From: G965267335 sp965267335
GTDB lineage: Bacteria > Bacteroidota > Bacteroidia > Cytophagales > JAAEPT01
Reading direction: 5' to 3'
DNA length: 64,000 bases
NCBI GenBank assembly: GCA_965267335.1
Contig: OZ253953.1
Location: 1,550,001 to 1,614,000 of the forward strand
The notes beneath the pieces are model-generated. The model had not been told where the DNA came from, searched no databases, and worked only from the letters and a program-made list of their open reading frames with translations. Shown in pieces: positions 7,801 through 16,380 of the stretch (positions within the stretch are counted from its first letter, which is position 1; each line of letters begins with the position of its first letter). A program made the position numbers and the translations under genes.

Positions 7801-9996
7801 TTAAGCTTTGACCTTCTTCTTTACATCCGCGAGTTGTGCAAGCAGTTGTCGTACTTCAACAGGTGATTTAATGTTATACTTAGCATCCGTTGCTGTGAAA
7901 CCTACCTTTACCGAGTATTGGTCATCAGGAATTACCTTGAATGTATCTTCATCGGTATAATCATCACCCAATGCAATTACAAAGTCAGGGTGACTTCGGT
8001 TGATGAATTTAAGTGCGGCTTTACCTTTGTGGATTCCTGCGTTCTTGATTTCGATAACTTTGTTTCCTTCCATTATATGGATGTCCATATTGGATGTGAG
8101 GTATTGCAAGTTGGAAATCAGTTCTCTTCCTCGAAGATCTCCGAGTCCGGCTTCTGCCTTACGGTAGTGCCATACTAAAGAGTAGTCCTTTTCTTCAATG
8201 AAAGACCCCGGGGTTCTGTCGACATACAGGTCAAGAATTGGTTTGATCTCGGCCATCCAGTTTTGCATTAAATCTTCTGTCATCTGCCAGTTACCATTCT
8301 TCTCCTTCATCCATACCCCATGTTCAGCAACAAACTCGATGGGAAGGTGGCCAAGCCAGTCTTCCAATGTTTGCCTGTCCCGCCCGCTGATGACAACCAC
8401 TTCAGTATCTTTTTCTTTACTGAGTTTTTTTATGATGCTTAATAATTCCTCATCAGGCTTCGCTTCTCCTGGAATGACGTGAAATCCGGTCAACGTACCA
8501 TCGTAATCCAGCAGCAACAATCTTTTCTTAGCCTTCTTATAGGCCTTGATAATTTCTTTCTCACTTTCGGGAGTGATGTGCTTCGCAACATGCTTCTTTT
8601 GTTGTTCCTTCGTATACTTCAGGCGATCCATGAAATTGTCAACCCACTGGAAGATATTATATCGCTGCAATTTTGATTGCATATCAATATTTCTTGCTTC
8701 CTGTTCTTCTTCAGGCATAGTCAATGCCCGGTGAATGCTTTCAACCATTTGATTTTGGTCGTTAGGATTCACTAGAAGCGCTTCTGAGAGTTCTTTTGCG
8801 GATCCCGCCATTTCAGAAAGGATAAGTACACCGGTTTTGTCCAATTTGCTGGCAATAAATTCCTTACAAACCAGATTCATTCCATCCCTGAGAGGTGTCA
8901 CCAAGGCCACATCGGCCATAGTGTAAAGGGCAGTAAGTTTACTGAACGGAAGAGATCGATAGAAATAATGGATAGGCGTCCAGTCCAGCATGCTGTACTT
9001 ACCATTAATCCTTCCCACTAATAGTTCGAGCTCCTCCTTAAGTTTTATATACGTATCAACATTATCTCGAGATGGAACGACAAGTAGTATCAATGAAACT
9101 TTACCTTGATAGTCAGGGTATCGTTCTAGAAATTTATCAAAGGCATGAAGTCGTTGGGGGATACCTTTAGAGTAGTCAAGTCGGTCAATTGAAAGTATTA
9201 GTCTTTGCGATCTTAGAGACCTGTAGAATTGTTTGACTTCTTTTTGAGTGTCTTTAGAAACGGCTGCATTGGCAAATTTGTCATAATCAATACCCATAGG
9301 TAGGGCATCCACTGTAATGATACGGCCATGAAATTTCAAGTGTCCCATTTCATGATCAACACCGACAATTCTACTGACAGCACTCAGGAAGTGCCGCATA
9401 TCGTCATAGGTATGAAAGCCGATCATATCTGCACCCAGCACACCTTCAAGCAACTGCTTCCTCCATGGTAATAGCCTGAAAACTTCATAGGAAGGAAACG
9501 GTATATGATTAAAGTAACCGATGCTTGCGTTAGGAAGCTCTTTCCTAATCATTTCGGGAAGGAGTAGCAACTGATAGTCATGTACCCATATAATGTCATC
9601 TTCCTTGGCGTACTTGAGTATCTCTTTACAAAACATCTTGTTGACTTTCACATAGGCATCCCAATAAGTGTCGCTGTACTGGCAATACTGTGGGAAATAG
9701 TGAAACAAAGGCCAAATTGTAGAATTGCTAAAACCTTCGTAGAAAAGCTTAATGTCTTGCTCCTTAAGAAAGACCGGTCGCATACTTTCCTTTGTAAGTT
9801 CTTTGGTTACGACCTCTTTTTCTTTGGTGGAGTTAATATAGATACCAGGCCAGCCCAGCCAGATATTGTCTCCTTCTTTATAAATACTTCCCAATCCGGT
9901 GGCTAATCCACCTGCGCTTGGTTTGTATTCTAGTTCTCCATCATTTTTTACTATGCTAATTGGAAGTCGGTTCGAGACAATAATGGTTTTGGCCAT
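7801..9996 (-). CDS. otsA: Bifunctional trehalose-6-phosphate synthase/phosphatase
   Basis: A 731-residue fusion. Residues 1 to about 465 form a GT20 glycosyltransferase (start MAKTIIVSNRLPIS, glycine loop PSAGGLATGL, late motif DGMNLVCKEFIA) that joins UDP-glucose and glucose-6-phosphate. Residues from about 490 form a HAD phosphatase with the nucleophile motif DYDGTLTGF (Asp497, Asp499) and a late GDDYTDED motif, which removes the phosphate to give trehalose. Both active sites look intact. The cytoplasmic product is an osmolyte and stress protectant. The fused order (synthase then phosphatase) is common in Bacteroidota and eukaryotes. It leads an operon with the membrane gene downstream. 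Confidence 0.95.
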   Translation of the reverse strand: MAKTIIVSNRLPISIVKNDGELEYKPSAGGLATGLGSIYKEGDNIWLGWPGIYINSTKEKEVVTKELTKESMRPVFLKEQDIKLFYEGFSNSTIWPLFHYFPQYCQYSDTYWDAYVKVNKMFCKEILKYAKEDDIIWVHDYQLLLLPEMIRKELPNASIGYFNHIPFPSYEVFRLLPWRKQLLEGVLGADMIGFHTYDDMRHFLSAVSRIVGVDHEMGHLKFHGRIITVDALPMGIDYDKFANAAVSKDTQKEVKQFYRSLRSQRLILSIDRLDYSKGIPQRLHAFDKFLERYPDYQGKVSLILLVVPSRDNVDTYIKLKEELELLVGRINGKYSMLDWTPIHYFYRSLPFSKLTALYTMADVALVTPLRDGMNLVCKEFIASKLDKTGVLILSEMAGSAKELSEALLVNPNDQNQMVESIHRALTMPEEEQEARNIDMQSKLQRYNIFQWVDNFMDRLKYTKEQQKKHVAKHITPESEKEIIKAYKKAKKRLLLLDYDGTLTGFHVIPGEAKPDEELLSIIKKLSKEKDTEVVVISGRDRQTLEDWLGHLPIEFVAEHGVWMKEKNGNWQMTEDLMQNWMAEIKPILDLYVDRTPGSFIEEKDYSLVWHYRKAEAGLGDLRGRELISNLQYLTSNMDIHIMEGNKVIEIKNAGIHKGKAALKFINRSHPDFVIALGDDYTDEDTFKVIPDDQYSVKVGFTATDAKYNIKSPVEVRQLLAQLADVKKKVKA

Positions 9997-10171
9997 ACTC
10001 TTTTTTAGTAAGTGTTTTTTCTAAAATATGAATCACAGATTGATTACCCAAGAAAATGGGTTGAAATCAGATTGTGAACATGATATATTACAATTACGCT
10101 TGCTGATAATACAGGTTTAAAAATTTTAGGTTTTTAATTATAATTGAAGTCAATAATGAATAAATCAGATT

Positions 10172-10921
10172 ATGTCAGGACATAGTAAATGGTCAACGAT
10201 CAAGAGGAAGAAAGGCGCCAATGATGCTAAAAGGGGTAAAATATTTACTAAACTGATCAAGGAAATTACGGTTGCCATTAAAGATGGAGGAGGGGCAGAT
10301 CCGGATGCAAACCCACGATTAAGGCTCGCAATTCAAAATTGCAAGGGGGCTAATATGCCCAAGGATAATATTGAAAGAGCGATAAAGAAGGCTAGCGGTC
10401 AAGACTCTGCGAATTATCAGGAGTCAACGTTTGAAGGTTATGGGCCACACGGAATTGCGATTTTTGTTGAGTGCCTTTCCGATAATAATAACAGAACGGT
10501 ACAGGATGTGCGTGCTGCGTTTTCAAAATATGACGGTAGTCTCGGAACCAATGGGTCATTGGAGTTTATTTTTGATCGAAAGGGAATATTCGAAATTCCG
10601 GAGCCGGAGGGCTTTGATATGGAAGAGTTCGAATTGGAAATGATCGATGCCGGGGCCGAGGAAATTGAAATTGAAGAAGGCATGATTACCGTAACCTCCG
10701 GGATGACAGATTTTGGAAGTATTCAGAAGAAGCTGGAAGAACTGGGTATTGAGGCAGAGAAGGCTGAGCTACAACGAATTCCCAATACGACAAAAAGTCT
10801 TGATGATGAGGCTTTTCAAAGTGTGATGAAGCTTGTAGACGTGCTGGAAGATAATGATGATGTTCAGAAGGTTTACCACAACCTTGAGGTGGGGGATGAG
10901 CAGGAGGATTTGATTCAATAA
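10172..10921 (+). CDS. yebC: YebC/PmpR family protein
   Basis: At 249 residues it has the family length. The N-terminus MSGHSKWSTIKRKKGANDAKR is diagnostic, and GPHGIAIFVECLSDNNNRT follows in the second domain. Family members were described as DNA-binding regulators and more recently as translation factors that help ribosomes at proline stretches; the sequence does not separate the two. The C-terminal acidic tail (VGDEQEDLIQ) is unremarkable. A lipoprotein gene starts 10 bp downstream on the same strand and probably shares its transcript. Confidence 0.95.
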   Translation: MSGHSKWSTIKRKKGANDAKRGKIFTKLIKEITVAIKDGGGADPDANPRLRLAIQNCKGANMPKDNIERAIKKASGQDSANYQESTFEGYGPHGIAIFVECLSDNNNRTVQDVRAAFSKYDGSLGTNGSLEFIFDRKGIFEIPEPEGFDMEEFELEMIDAGAEEIEIEEGMITVTSGMTDFGSIQKKLEELGIEAEKAELQRIPNTTKSLDDEAFQSVMKLVDVLEDNDDVQKVYHNLEVGDEQEDLIQ

Positions 10922-10931
10922 AATTATAATC

Positions 10932-11828
10932 ATGAATAGAATATTGTTTCTAGGTGTAATTTTCTTGTACTCTTGTACAAGTGAGCAAGAACAGCGAAAG
11001 GCAATTGAGTCAGGTATTGCAAGCAGGTTTAGACTGTGTTCTGCATATGAGGCCAAACTAAAGGAGGTGGAAGATAAAGTAGCTCGATATGATGATTATA
11101 AGCCGTTTTACCGGGATAAATACAGAAACGAATACGATGGATTTGACAAGATAATAATTCAAAGCAAGTCCCTACTCAATAGGATATCAGCAATTATAAA
11201 TGATTGTGTCAATAAGGCTGGAGGTTGGAAACAACAAGAACTGGGTGAGTTGGTCGACCCAAGCGTTAAGGTTGCTTTGGATCTCAATGAATTAAAGCGC
11301 GACATCTCACAATTTCTGACTGGCTCTCAGGGTATAGTCAATTTAAGAAATCATCAAAATTTTGATACTACTTCGCTGACATTTATAATGAAGAAGAAAC
11401 TTACTTTGTTGGATGTTAGTGCGGAGAATGGTGTGCTGTTACATTTGAGTAATTTATTGGACTTAAAACTGAATTATTTAGCAGTAACCATCGAATTTTT
11501 AAATGATCAAGCTTCTAAGATAGGGGGTAGAGAGTATTGTTATGATATTATTAACCCTATTCTGGTTTTAGATAAACGGGTATATGAGCCAGGAGCGGTC
11601 ATAAAGGGGACAGTCTATGAAAATGCCTATGCGAGTTTGATAAAGCCTAGGATTGAATTCGAAGATGGTGAGGTATTGAATATTTCATCAGAAAGAACGG
11701 TTATAAAAAGTACGGTTCCTAAAGAGAGATCAGCAGGAAACTATAGACTCAATGTAAAAATGTTGCTACCGAAGCCAGGAGGTGGGGATACGATTTTTCA
11801 TATTTCTGCCGATTATCAGGTTAAATAA
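10932..11828 (+). CDS. Hypothetical lipoprotein
   Basis: The protein has 298 residues. The N-terminus MNRILFLGVIFLYSC is a short lipoprotein signal with Cys15 as the lipidation site. Residues 20-200 are mostly helical with many charged residues. The last 90 residues look like a beta-sandwich (from VLDKRVYEPGAVIKGTVYEN). This helical-then-beta arrangement loosely recalls periplasmic GldM-type proteins, but I cannot support homology. It follows yebC by 10 bp. Confidence 0.7.
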   Translation: MNRILFLGVIFLYSCTSEQEQRKAIESGIASRFRLCSAYEAKLKEVEDKVARYDDYKPFYRDKYRNEYDGFDKIIIQSKSLLNRISAIINDCVNKAGGWKQQELGELVDPSVKVALDLNELKRDISQFLTGSQGIVNLRNHQNFDTTSLTFIMKKKLTLLDVSAENGVLLHLSNLLDLKLNYLAVTIEFLNDQASKIGGREYCYDIINPILVLDKRVYEPGAVIKGTVYENAYASLIKPRIEFEDGEVLNISSERTVIKSTVPKERSAGNYRLNVKMLLPKPGGGDTIFHISADYQVK

Positions 11829-11882
11829 CTTTTTTGCTAGGCCTCTGATTTAAATCCTCATGTACTGTAGCTTCAAAGAAAA

Positions 11883-11913
11883 CAAAAAAACCCTGAAGTC
11901 GAAACTTCAGGGT
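11883..11913 (-). terminator. Intrinsic terminator, minus direction
   Basis: ACCCTGAAGT (11890-11899) pairs perfectly with ACTTCAGGGT (11904-11913) around a CGAA loop. On the minus strand it is followed by a T run (11883-11890), so it terminates the gene at 11963-12442. Confidence 0.85.
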
Positions 11914-11962
11914 CAAGATTACCCAGACGTTGCCGGGTCCTCTAGCACACTATGAGATTTTG

Positions 11963-12442
11963 CTAAAAGTTCGTGTGTGCATGGCTGTGTGCTGTGGCCA
12001 TTTCGAACTTTTTCGCAGTGCGTTGCCGTATAAATTCATTTGTCATAAACGAATTAGCAACGCTGAAGTATCTTAAGAGTTTTGAGAAACTGTTGCACTT
12101 GAAGTGTCGGTTAATTTCTTTAAGCTCTGTTTTAATCACTGCTTCTGTAATTTTTCTGTTTAACATGATGGGAATGCCGATTTTCTTGTCGGTTCGCCTT
12201 ACGCACTCATCGGTCATCTCTTCAACCAAGGGGTCGTTATATTCCTTATACGATTTTGAGATAAAAAGTTTTCGTAAATCGCTTAGGTTATCTTCGTGAT
12301 AGTGTCTGTTGACTGTAGAACGAATAGATTCATAAGCATTAAAAATGATCATATCCAGTTGATCTGTGCTTAATTTATGCTGATTAAAGAGTCTTCCAGC
12401 TTGGAGCATAATTCCATCTTTAATGTGCTTTTTCGTTTTCAT
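11963..12442 (-). CDS. Hypothetical helical protein
   Basis: The frame is open from 12544, but the first 34 residues are low-complexity His/Thr/Leu sequence. The ATG at 12442 gives MKTKKHIKDGIMLQAGRLFN and about 159 residues. The protein is predicted all-helical, cytoplasmic and basic, with no recognised domain and a His-rich end (TAHSHAHTNF). The segment DGIMLQAGRLFNQHKLSTDQLDMIIFNAY resembles the first helix-turn-helix of small regulators, but this is only an impression. A strong terminator follows. Confidence 0.6.
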   Translation of the reverse strand: MKTKKHIKDGIMLQAGRLFNQHKLSTDQLDMIIFNAYESIRSTVNRHYHEDNLSDLRKLFISKSYKEYNDPLVEEMTDECVRRTDKKIGIPIMLNRKITEAVIKTELKEINRHFKCNSFSKLLRYFSVANSFMTNEFIRQRTAKKFEMATAHSHAHTNF

Positions 12443-12678
12443 AAGCTTATCCGTATGGACGGTTAGTTTCTTATTAATACGATTTAGGTGGGTATGTGGT
12501 GTTTTAGGTAATGTTAATAAGTGGGTTAAGTGTATGAAAATCATTTAAATAACTATATCAGGGCCTAAAATGCTGTGGAAAACTTTTGTGGATAGTTTTG
12601 GTTTTAGCTTGCTAGTCAAATTAAGAAGCCAATTCGACTCGAGTAACCTGACCAAGAGTTAGAACAGGGAATTTAGGC

Positions 12679-13653
12679 CTAGTTTGAGGCTACATTTTTG
12701 TTTGTGTTAAAGGTGAAAGAGCTGGTGATACCTAAATGATCTGATGAGGTATTATCGATAATATCAAAGTGACTGCAGTTCAAGTCTGTCGTATGAAGAA
12801 TATAATCAATAGGGATTCGTCCCACGGGAAGCCAGCTTGGGTAAGTACCGCCATAGTGACTTCGGCTGTCGATTAGGCTACCCGAGGTAATAATTTCACT
12901 TAGGTTTTGATCCCAGGGGACAGTATTGAGGTCTCCGATAATCAGTTTTGAATCAGAATTGTTCAGAACTTTCTCACGAAGTGTTGCAAGCATCAGATTT
13001 CGTTTATGGAAGCGTTGGGTTCCGATTGGTGAGCTGGTATGCAACGTAATGATGTGTATTTTTCGGCCCTTAACAACAACATCTGCTTCTACAATCGGCT
13101 TCTGGAGTATCCAGGAGGTGTTAATATTCGAGAGAGGGTATTTAGAGAAAAGTGTCAACCCGAAACAATGATCATTTGCAGACAAATCAATGCTATAAGG
13201 GTACTTGGAGTGTAGTGCCGCATACAATGAATTATACCAACGCTGATCAACTTCCTGAAATGATAAAATATCAGCATTGGAAGATGAGGCTGCATCAATT
13301 GTGGACTTATGGTCAGAATTGAAAAGTAAGACATTGAAGTGAGTTACTTTTAAATCGACTTCGGGATTCTGGGCCAGGTTCCTGTTAATGAAAATATGGG
13401 GCCACAGGAACAGCAACAAGAAAGTAAATGATAAGAAAGAAGCCCCGCTGATTAGGTATGCTTTTCGGAATAGGAAAACGATGGCAAGCAATAAATAAAT
13501 AAGAAGCGCATGGATAGCCATTGATTGTAGCATAACCAAGGGGTATATGTTCATAGGCTGGATGATAAAGACAGCACTCAGTATTATTGAGGCAGGTATG
13601 AGTGTGCGTAGAATTACTTTTAATCTATCTGGATTTGTAAATAAAGCCTTCAT
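12679..13653 (-). CDS. Membrane-anchored endonuclease/exonuclease/phosphatase (EEP) family protein
   Basis: The protein has 324 residues. Three membrane helices fill residues 10-90. The EEP domain follows, with metal and catalytic motifs THFNVLL, SFQEVD (Glu), GDLNTVPWD and the terminal SSDHLGI (Asp-His). Related proteins act as phosphodiesterases or phosphatases on nucleic acids, phosphoinositides or sphingomyelin; the exact substrate cannot be read here. The active site probably faces the periplasm. The start overlaps the end of the DUF4173 gene by 29 bp, so the two are likely translationally coupled. Confidence 0.88.
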   Translation of the reverse strand: MKALFTNPDRLKVILRTLIPASIILSAVFIIQPMNIYPLVMLQSMAIHALLIYLLLAIVFLFRKAYLISGASFLSFTFLLLFLWPHIFINRNLAQNPEVDLKVTHFNVLLFNSDHKSTIDAASSSNADILSFQEVDQRWYNSLYAALHSKYPYSIDLSANDHCFGLTLFSKYPLSNINTSWILQKPIVEADVVVKGRKIHIITLHTSSPIGTQRFHKRNLMLATLREKVLNNSDSKLIIGDLNTVPWDQNLSEIITSGSLIDSRSHYGGTYPSWLPVGRIPIDYILHTTDLNCSHFDIIDNTSSDHLGITSSFTFNTNKNVASN

Positions 13654-15319
13654 CAGTGTTAATAAGTTTAATTTCTACTCCAGGTAATTTTACTCCGGTA
13701 AGATTATATGAGGTCCGGCCATTTTCCACTATAGTCAGAGTTTTTAAGTGTTTGAATTGTTGGAAATACTCAATATTCTGGTAGTTCAGAGACCGGGCTG
13801 TAATATGTTGTATGTTATCAATTCTCGATAAAGCTTCCAAATCTTCAAAAGTGGCGTAGTCGATGATAACGGACTGAAATATTCCGTTATCGTTTGAGTT
13901 ATCAATAAGATTTTGAATACGGCTATCAACGAGGTTGAAGGAGGGCCAATCGACTTTGTCATGAGATTTTAAAAAGTCAATTAGGTTTTCAGTAATAACG
14001 GCAGGAAGAGAAGTATTGCCATCGAAATCTTCAGTGTGTAACGAGGAATTGGTCAGCAATAGATCCAGATTCTTATTCGAAAGTTTAGTTAAGTACGATA
14101 GGTCAGGGGTATCTGATCGTTTGATATTATATCTTGTAATGATGGCGTCCCAGTTAAATAGACTATACACATTTAGAACTATAAAAAATAGCCAGAGATT
14201 CTTCTTAATTAGAAACCAGTTGGATTTTCGCCAAATAATTTTCGAGATGGTTATACAAAGTCCAACAACTGTGAGAAGTAAATAAACAAGTACACCTATT
14301 CTTTTATAAGTGAGATCAAATGCATAAATGTAGTCAAGTGTTCTGTAGAAAGTACACAGCACCAGTATCAGATTAAGTGCTATCCAGCTGATGGCCAGTA
14401 TTTTTATATTTCTGTTTTTGCTATAGTAATTGAGGTTACCCCTGAAGTAATACATTATGAGAGATATGGCTACTAATATTGAAACAATAAGTGCAGCAAT
14501 ACCATCGTGTACATTTTTCGAGTAACCACCGTTGTCGGATATAGGTAGATTTCCTGATAGTGACACTATTTCGGTAATTACAACGGTTAAAATAACCAGA
14601 TTCAAAAGCGAGAACAATATGATACCTGAGAGGTGTTCGATCTTAAACTTGAAAAAGGGACGCTGCGAGGGAGTGAAATTTCGATTTCGTCTTGGGGTAA
14701 TATCTGGTACAGACGACTCCCAATGCTCTAGGCTGTTATCGGTAACTCCATAGAGAAATCCAAATACCAGATAGGCTCCTAGAGAGGTGAAGAATATAAG
14801 CCCCCAAGAAATATCAAATGAGAAACTTGTGACAAATCTGTGAAAGGCTTCATTAGCGATAGAATATAGTATTATAAATAGAGCCGTTAAGAGTAGAGGA
14901 ATCATTAAGTACAGCACCTTTTGACCGAATCTGTATCTTTTATTCTGGTGATTATTATCTCGTGAATGAAAGATTAGTGAGATTTTAACGAGGCTACCTA
15001 CTGTTGTACTATGAAGACCTTGTCCTATGGCAACCAGAAATGAGCTGTTCTTTACAGCCAGGTACCTCAACGTGATTAAGCCAATAATATTCATTATGAG
15101 ACCAGTAGGGTGGCCGATAAAAAAGCATGAGAAACCAGAAACAAGAATAAAAACCTCAGTAAATGCTAGGGTCAACGTGATTTTGGGCTTGTAGTGCAGG
15201 TGTACTGACAAAATAAGACATATTGAAAAAATTAGAATATTAATCCCAATTGTTTCCTGATAAAACATAAAACTAAAAATCAGACTTAATGCCAACCATA
15301 TTATTATTTTGTTTTTCAT
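13625..15319 (-). CDS. DUF4173 family polytopic membrane protein
   Basis: The protein has 564 residues with about ten hydrophobic helices in the first 400. The stretch NVHDGIAALIVSILVA ... LDYIYAFDLTYKRIGV is typical of DUF4173. A soluble C-terminal part of about 160 residues follows, with leucine-rich-repeat-like sequence (HLKTLTIVENG). Function unknown. The gene follows the winged-helix regulator by 39 bp, and its start sits 6 bp from a copy of the palindrome that also precedes the first gene of the operon. It therefore appears separately controlled by the same regulator. Confidence 0.85.
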   Translation of the reverse strand: MKNKIIIWLALSLIFSFMFYQETIGINILIFSICLILSVHLHYKPKITLTLAFTEVFILVSGFSCFFIGHPTGLIMNIIGLITLRYLAVKNSSFLVAIGQGLHSTTVGSLVKISLIFHSRDNNHQNKRYRFGQKVLYLMIPLLLTALFIILYSIANEAFHRFVTSFSFDISWGLIFFTSLGAYLVFGFLYGVTDNSLEHWESSVPDITPRRNRNFTPSQRPFFKFKIEHLSGIILFSLLNLVILTVVITEIVSLSGNLPISDNGGYSKNVHDGIAALIVSILVAISLIMYYFRGNLNYYSKNRNIKILAISWIALNLILVLCTFYRTLDYIYAFDLTYKRIGVLVYLLLTVVGLCITISKIIWRKSNWFLIKKNLWLFFIVLNVYSLFNWDAIITRYNIKRSDTPDLSYLTKLSNKNLDLLLTNSSLHTEDFDGNTSLPAVITENLIDFLKSHDKVDWPSFNLVDSRIQNLIDNSNDNGIFQSVIIDYATFEDLEALSRIDNIQHITARSLNYQNIEYFQQFKHLKTLTIVENGRTSYNLTGVKLPGVEIKLINTDEGFIYKSR

Positions 15320-15324
15320 AAAGT

Positions 15325-15341
15325 ACTTTGTATTTCAAAGT
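15325..15341 (-). promoter_or_regulatory. Operator copy 2, overlapping a -7 box
   Basis: ACTTTGTATTTCAAAGT is a palindrome with 8-bp arms and one mismatch, 6 bp upstream of the DUF4173 start. On the minus strand TAACTTTG (15336-15343), a TAnnTTTG box, overlaps it. Binding here would block transcription. It matches the site at 16317-16333 in 16 of 17 positions. Confidence 0.65.
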
Positions 15342-15358
15342 TAAAACGTAAAATTTTT

Positions 15359-15658
15359 TTAAGTATTGCCACCCAGTAAAGATTCCAGTGCATCGAGGTG
15401 CTCCCGAAAAGCTTTCTCACCTACCTTTGTTATGGAGTAAGAGGTGTTAGGCTTCTTGCCAACAAATTTCTTAATCACAGCGATGTAGCCACCTTTCTCC
15501 AATGCAGCCAAATGACTGGCCAGGTTACCATCCGTAACCTGTAGCTCTTTTTTCAGTGTATTGAATTCAAGTTTTTCGTGGACCATTAATAGCGACATAG
15601 CGGCCAGTCGAATTCTGTTTTCAAATGCTTTATTTAATTTGTTAAGTACGTCCCTCAC
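15359..15658 (-). CDS. Winged-helix transcriptional regulator (HTH_34 type)
   Basis: The protein has 99 residues and starts at a GTG two bases after the upstream stop codon. The order is helix, then FNTLKKELQVTDGNLASHLAALEKGGYIAV (recognition helix region, about 33-62), then the wing KKFVGKKPNTSYSITKVGEKAF. This is a stand-alone DNA-binding protein without a ligand domain, as in HTH_34/ArsR-like regulators that pair with membrane proteins in Bacteroidota. Palindromes at 16317-16333 and 15325-15341 flank its cistron and are the natural candidate operators, implying autoregulation. Confidence 0.88.
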   Translation of the reverse strand: MRDVLNKLNKAFENRIRLAAMSLLMVHEKLEFNTLKKELQVTDGNLASHLAALEKGGYIAVIKKFVGKKPNTSYSITKVGEKAFREHLDALESLLGGNT

Positions 15659-15660
15659 GT

Positions 15661-16308
15661 TTACCGTTCGTATTTAAAGTACATAATGGCGCCATATACA
15701 ATGTGCAAGATACCGAATCCAATCATCCAAAACAGCAGTCCGTAACTAATATAGAAAGCCGATATCAAGCCAAGAACTATTTCGCTGATTCCAAGATACC
15801 GTATTTCATTTAAAGTATATTTTCCCGCATTCAGGAGCGCCATCCCGTAGAAAATCAATGTGCTTGGCGCAATTAACCAGAATACGTAGTGATAGTAAAG
15901 AATAGCACAGAAAATACCACCCGCAACTAAAGGTATTGCCAGATTCCATAATAGCCTTCTGGATGCCGGGCTCCAGAACGGAATACCGTCTTTTTTTGAT
16001 TTGCGTAAGCCAAAATACAATCCGGCTATGATTGCAAATAGTAAGACCAGTCCGGCATCAAGAAATATGAAACTAATAATTTCTGCGGGCTCAGGTAATG
16101 TACTTACTGGTAAATAGTGCGAATAGCTTTGAAAAGTGTCTGTTATAAGTCCGAGCTTACCTAAATACACATAAGCTACAAATCCACCAATCAAGGCAAA
16201 TACACCGGCAAGTATGCCCGCTAAACCACTAAGTGATAAGAATCGGGTTGATCGATCCATGATGGACCTAATTTCTTTGAGGTCGGATAAATGCGTGTTG
16301 TTGTTCAT
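15661..16308 (-). CDS. Hypothetical membrane protein, first gene of the regulator operon
   Basis: The protein has 215 residues. The soluble N-terminus MNNNTHLSDLKEIRSIMDRST is followed by about six hydrophobic helices (30-50, 80-100, 120-140, 145-160, 170-185, 188-205). It belongs to a Bacteroidota group of uncharacterised membrane proteins that precede HTH_34 regulators. No catalytic motif was seen. It lies 2 bp upstream of the regulator gene, so the pair is cotranscribed and may sense a membrane signal for it. An operator palindrome stands 9 bp before its start codon. Confidence 0.8.
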   Translation of the reverse strand: MNNNTHLSDLKEIRSIMDRSTRFLSLSGLAGILAGVFALIGGFVAYVYLGKLGLITDTFQSYSHYLPVSTLPEPAEIISFIFLDAGLVLLFAIIAGLYFGLRKSKKDGIPFWSPASRRLLWNLAIPLVAGGIFCAILYYHYVFWLIAPSTLIFYGMALLNAGKYTLNEIRYLGISEIVLGLISAFYISYGLLFWMIGFGILHIVYGAIMYFKYER

Positions 16309-16316
16309 TTTAAAGT

Positions 16317-16333
16317 ACTTTGAATTTCAAAGT
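16317..16333 (-). promoter_or_regulatory. Operator copy 1 (perfect palindrome)
   Basis: ACTTTGAATTTCAAAGT has perfect 8-bp arms around a central T, embedded in AAAGTACTTTG ... CAAAGTAAA. It is directly upstream of the first gene of the operon. The same 25-bp neighbourhood recurs before the DUF4173 gene. Confidence 0.65.
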
Positions 16334-16380
16334 AAATAAAGGCGATTTAAAACTCAAAGTATTTTATTCAAAAATTTAGC

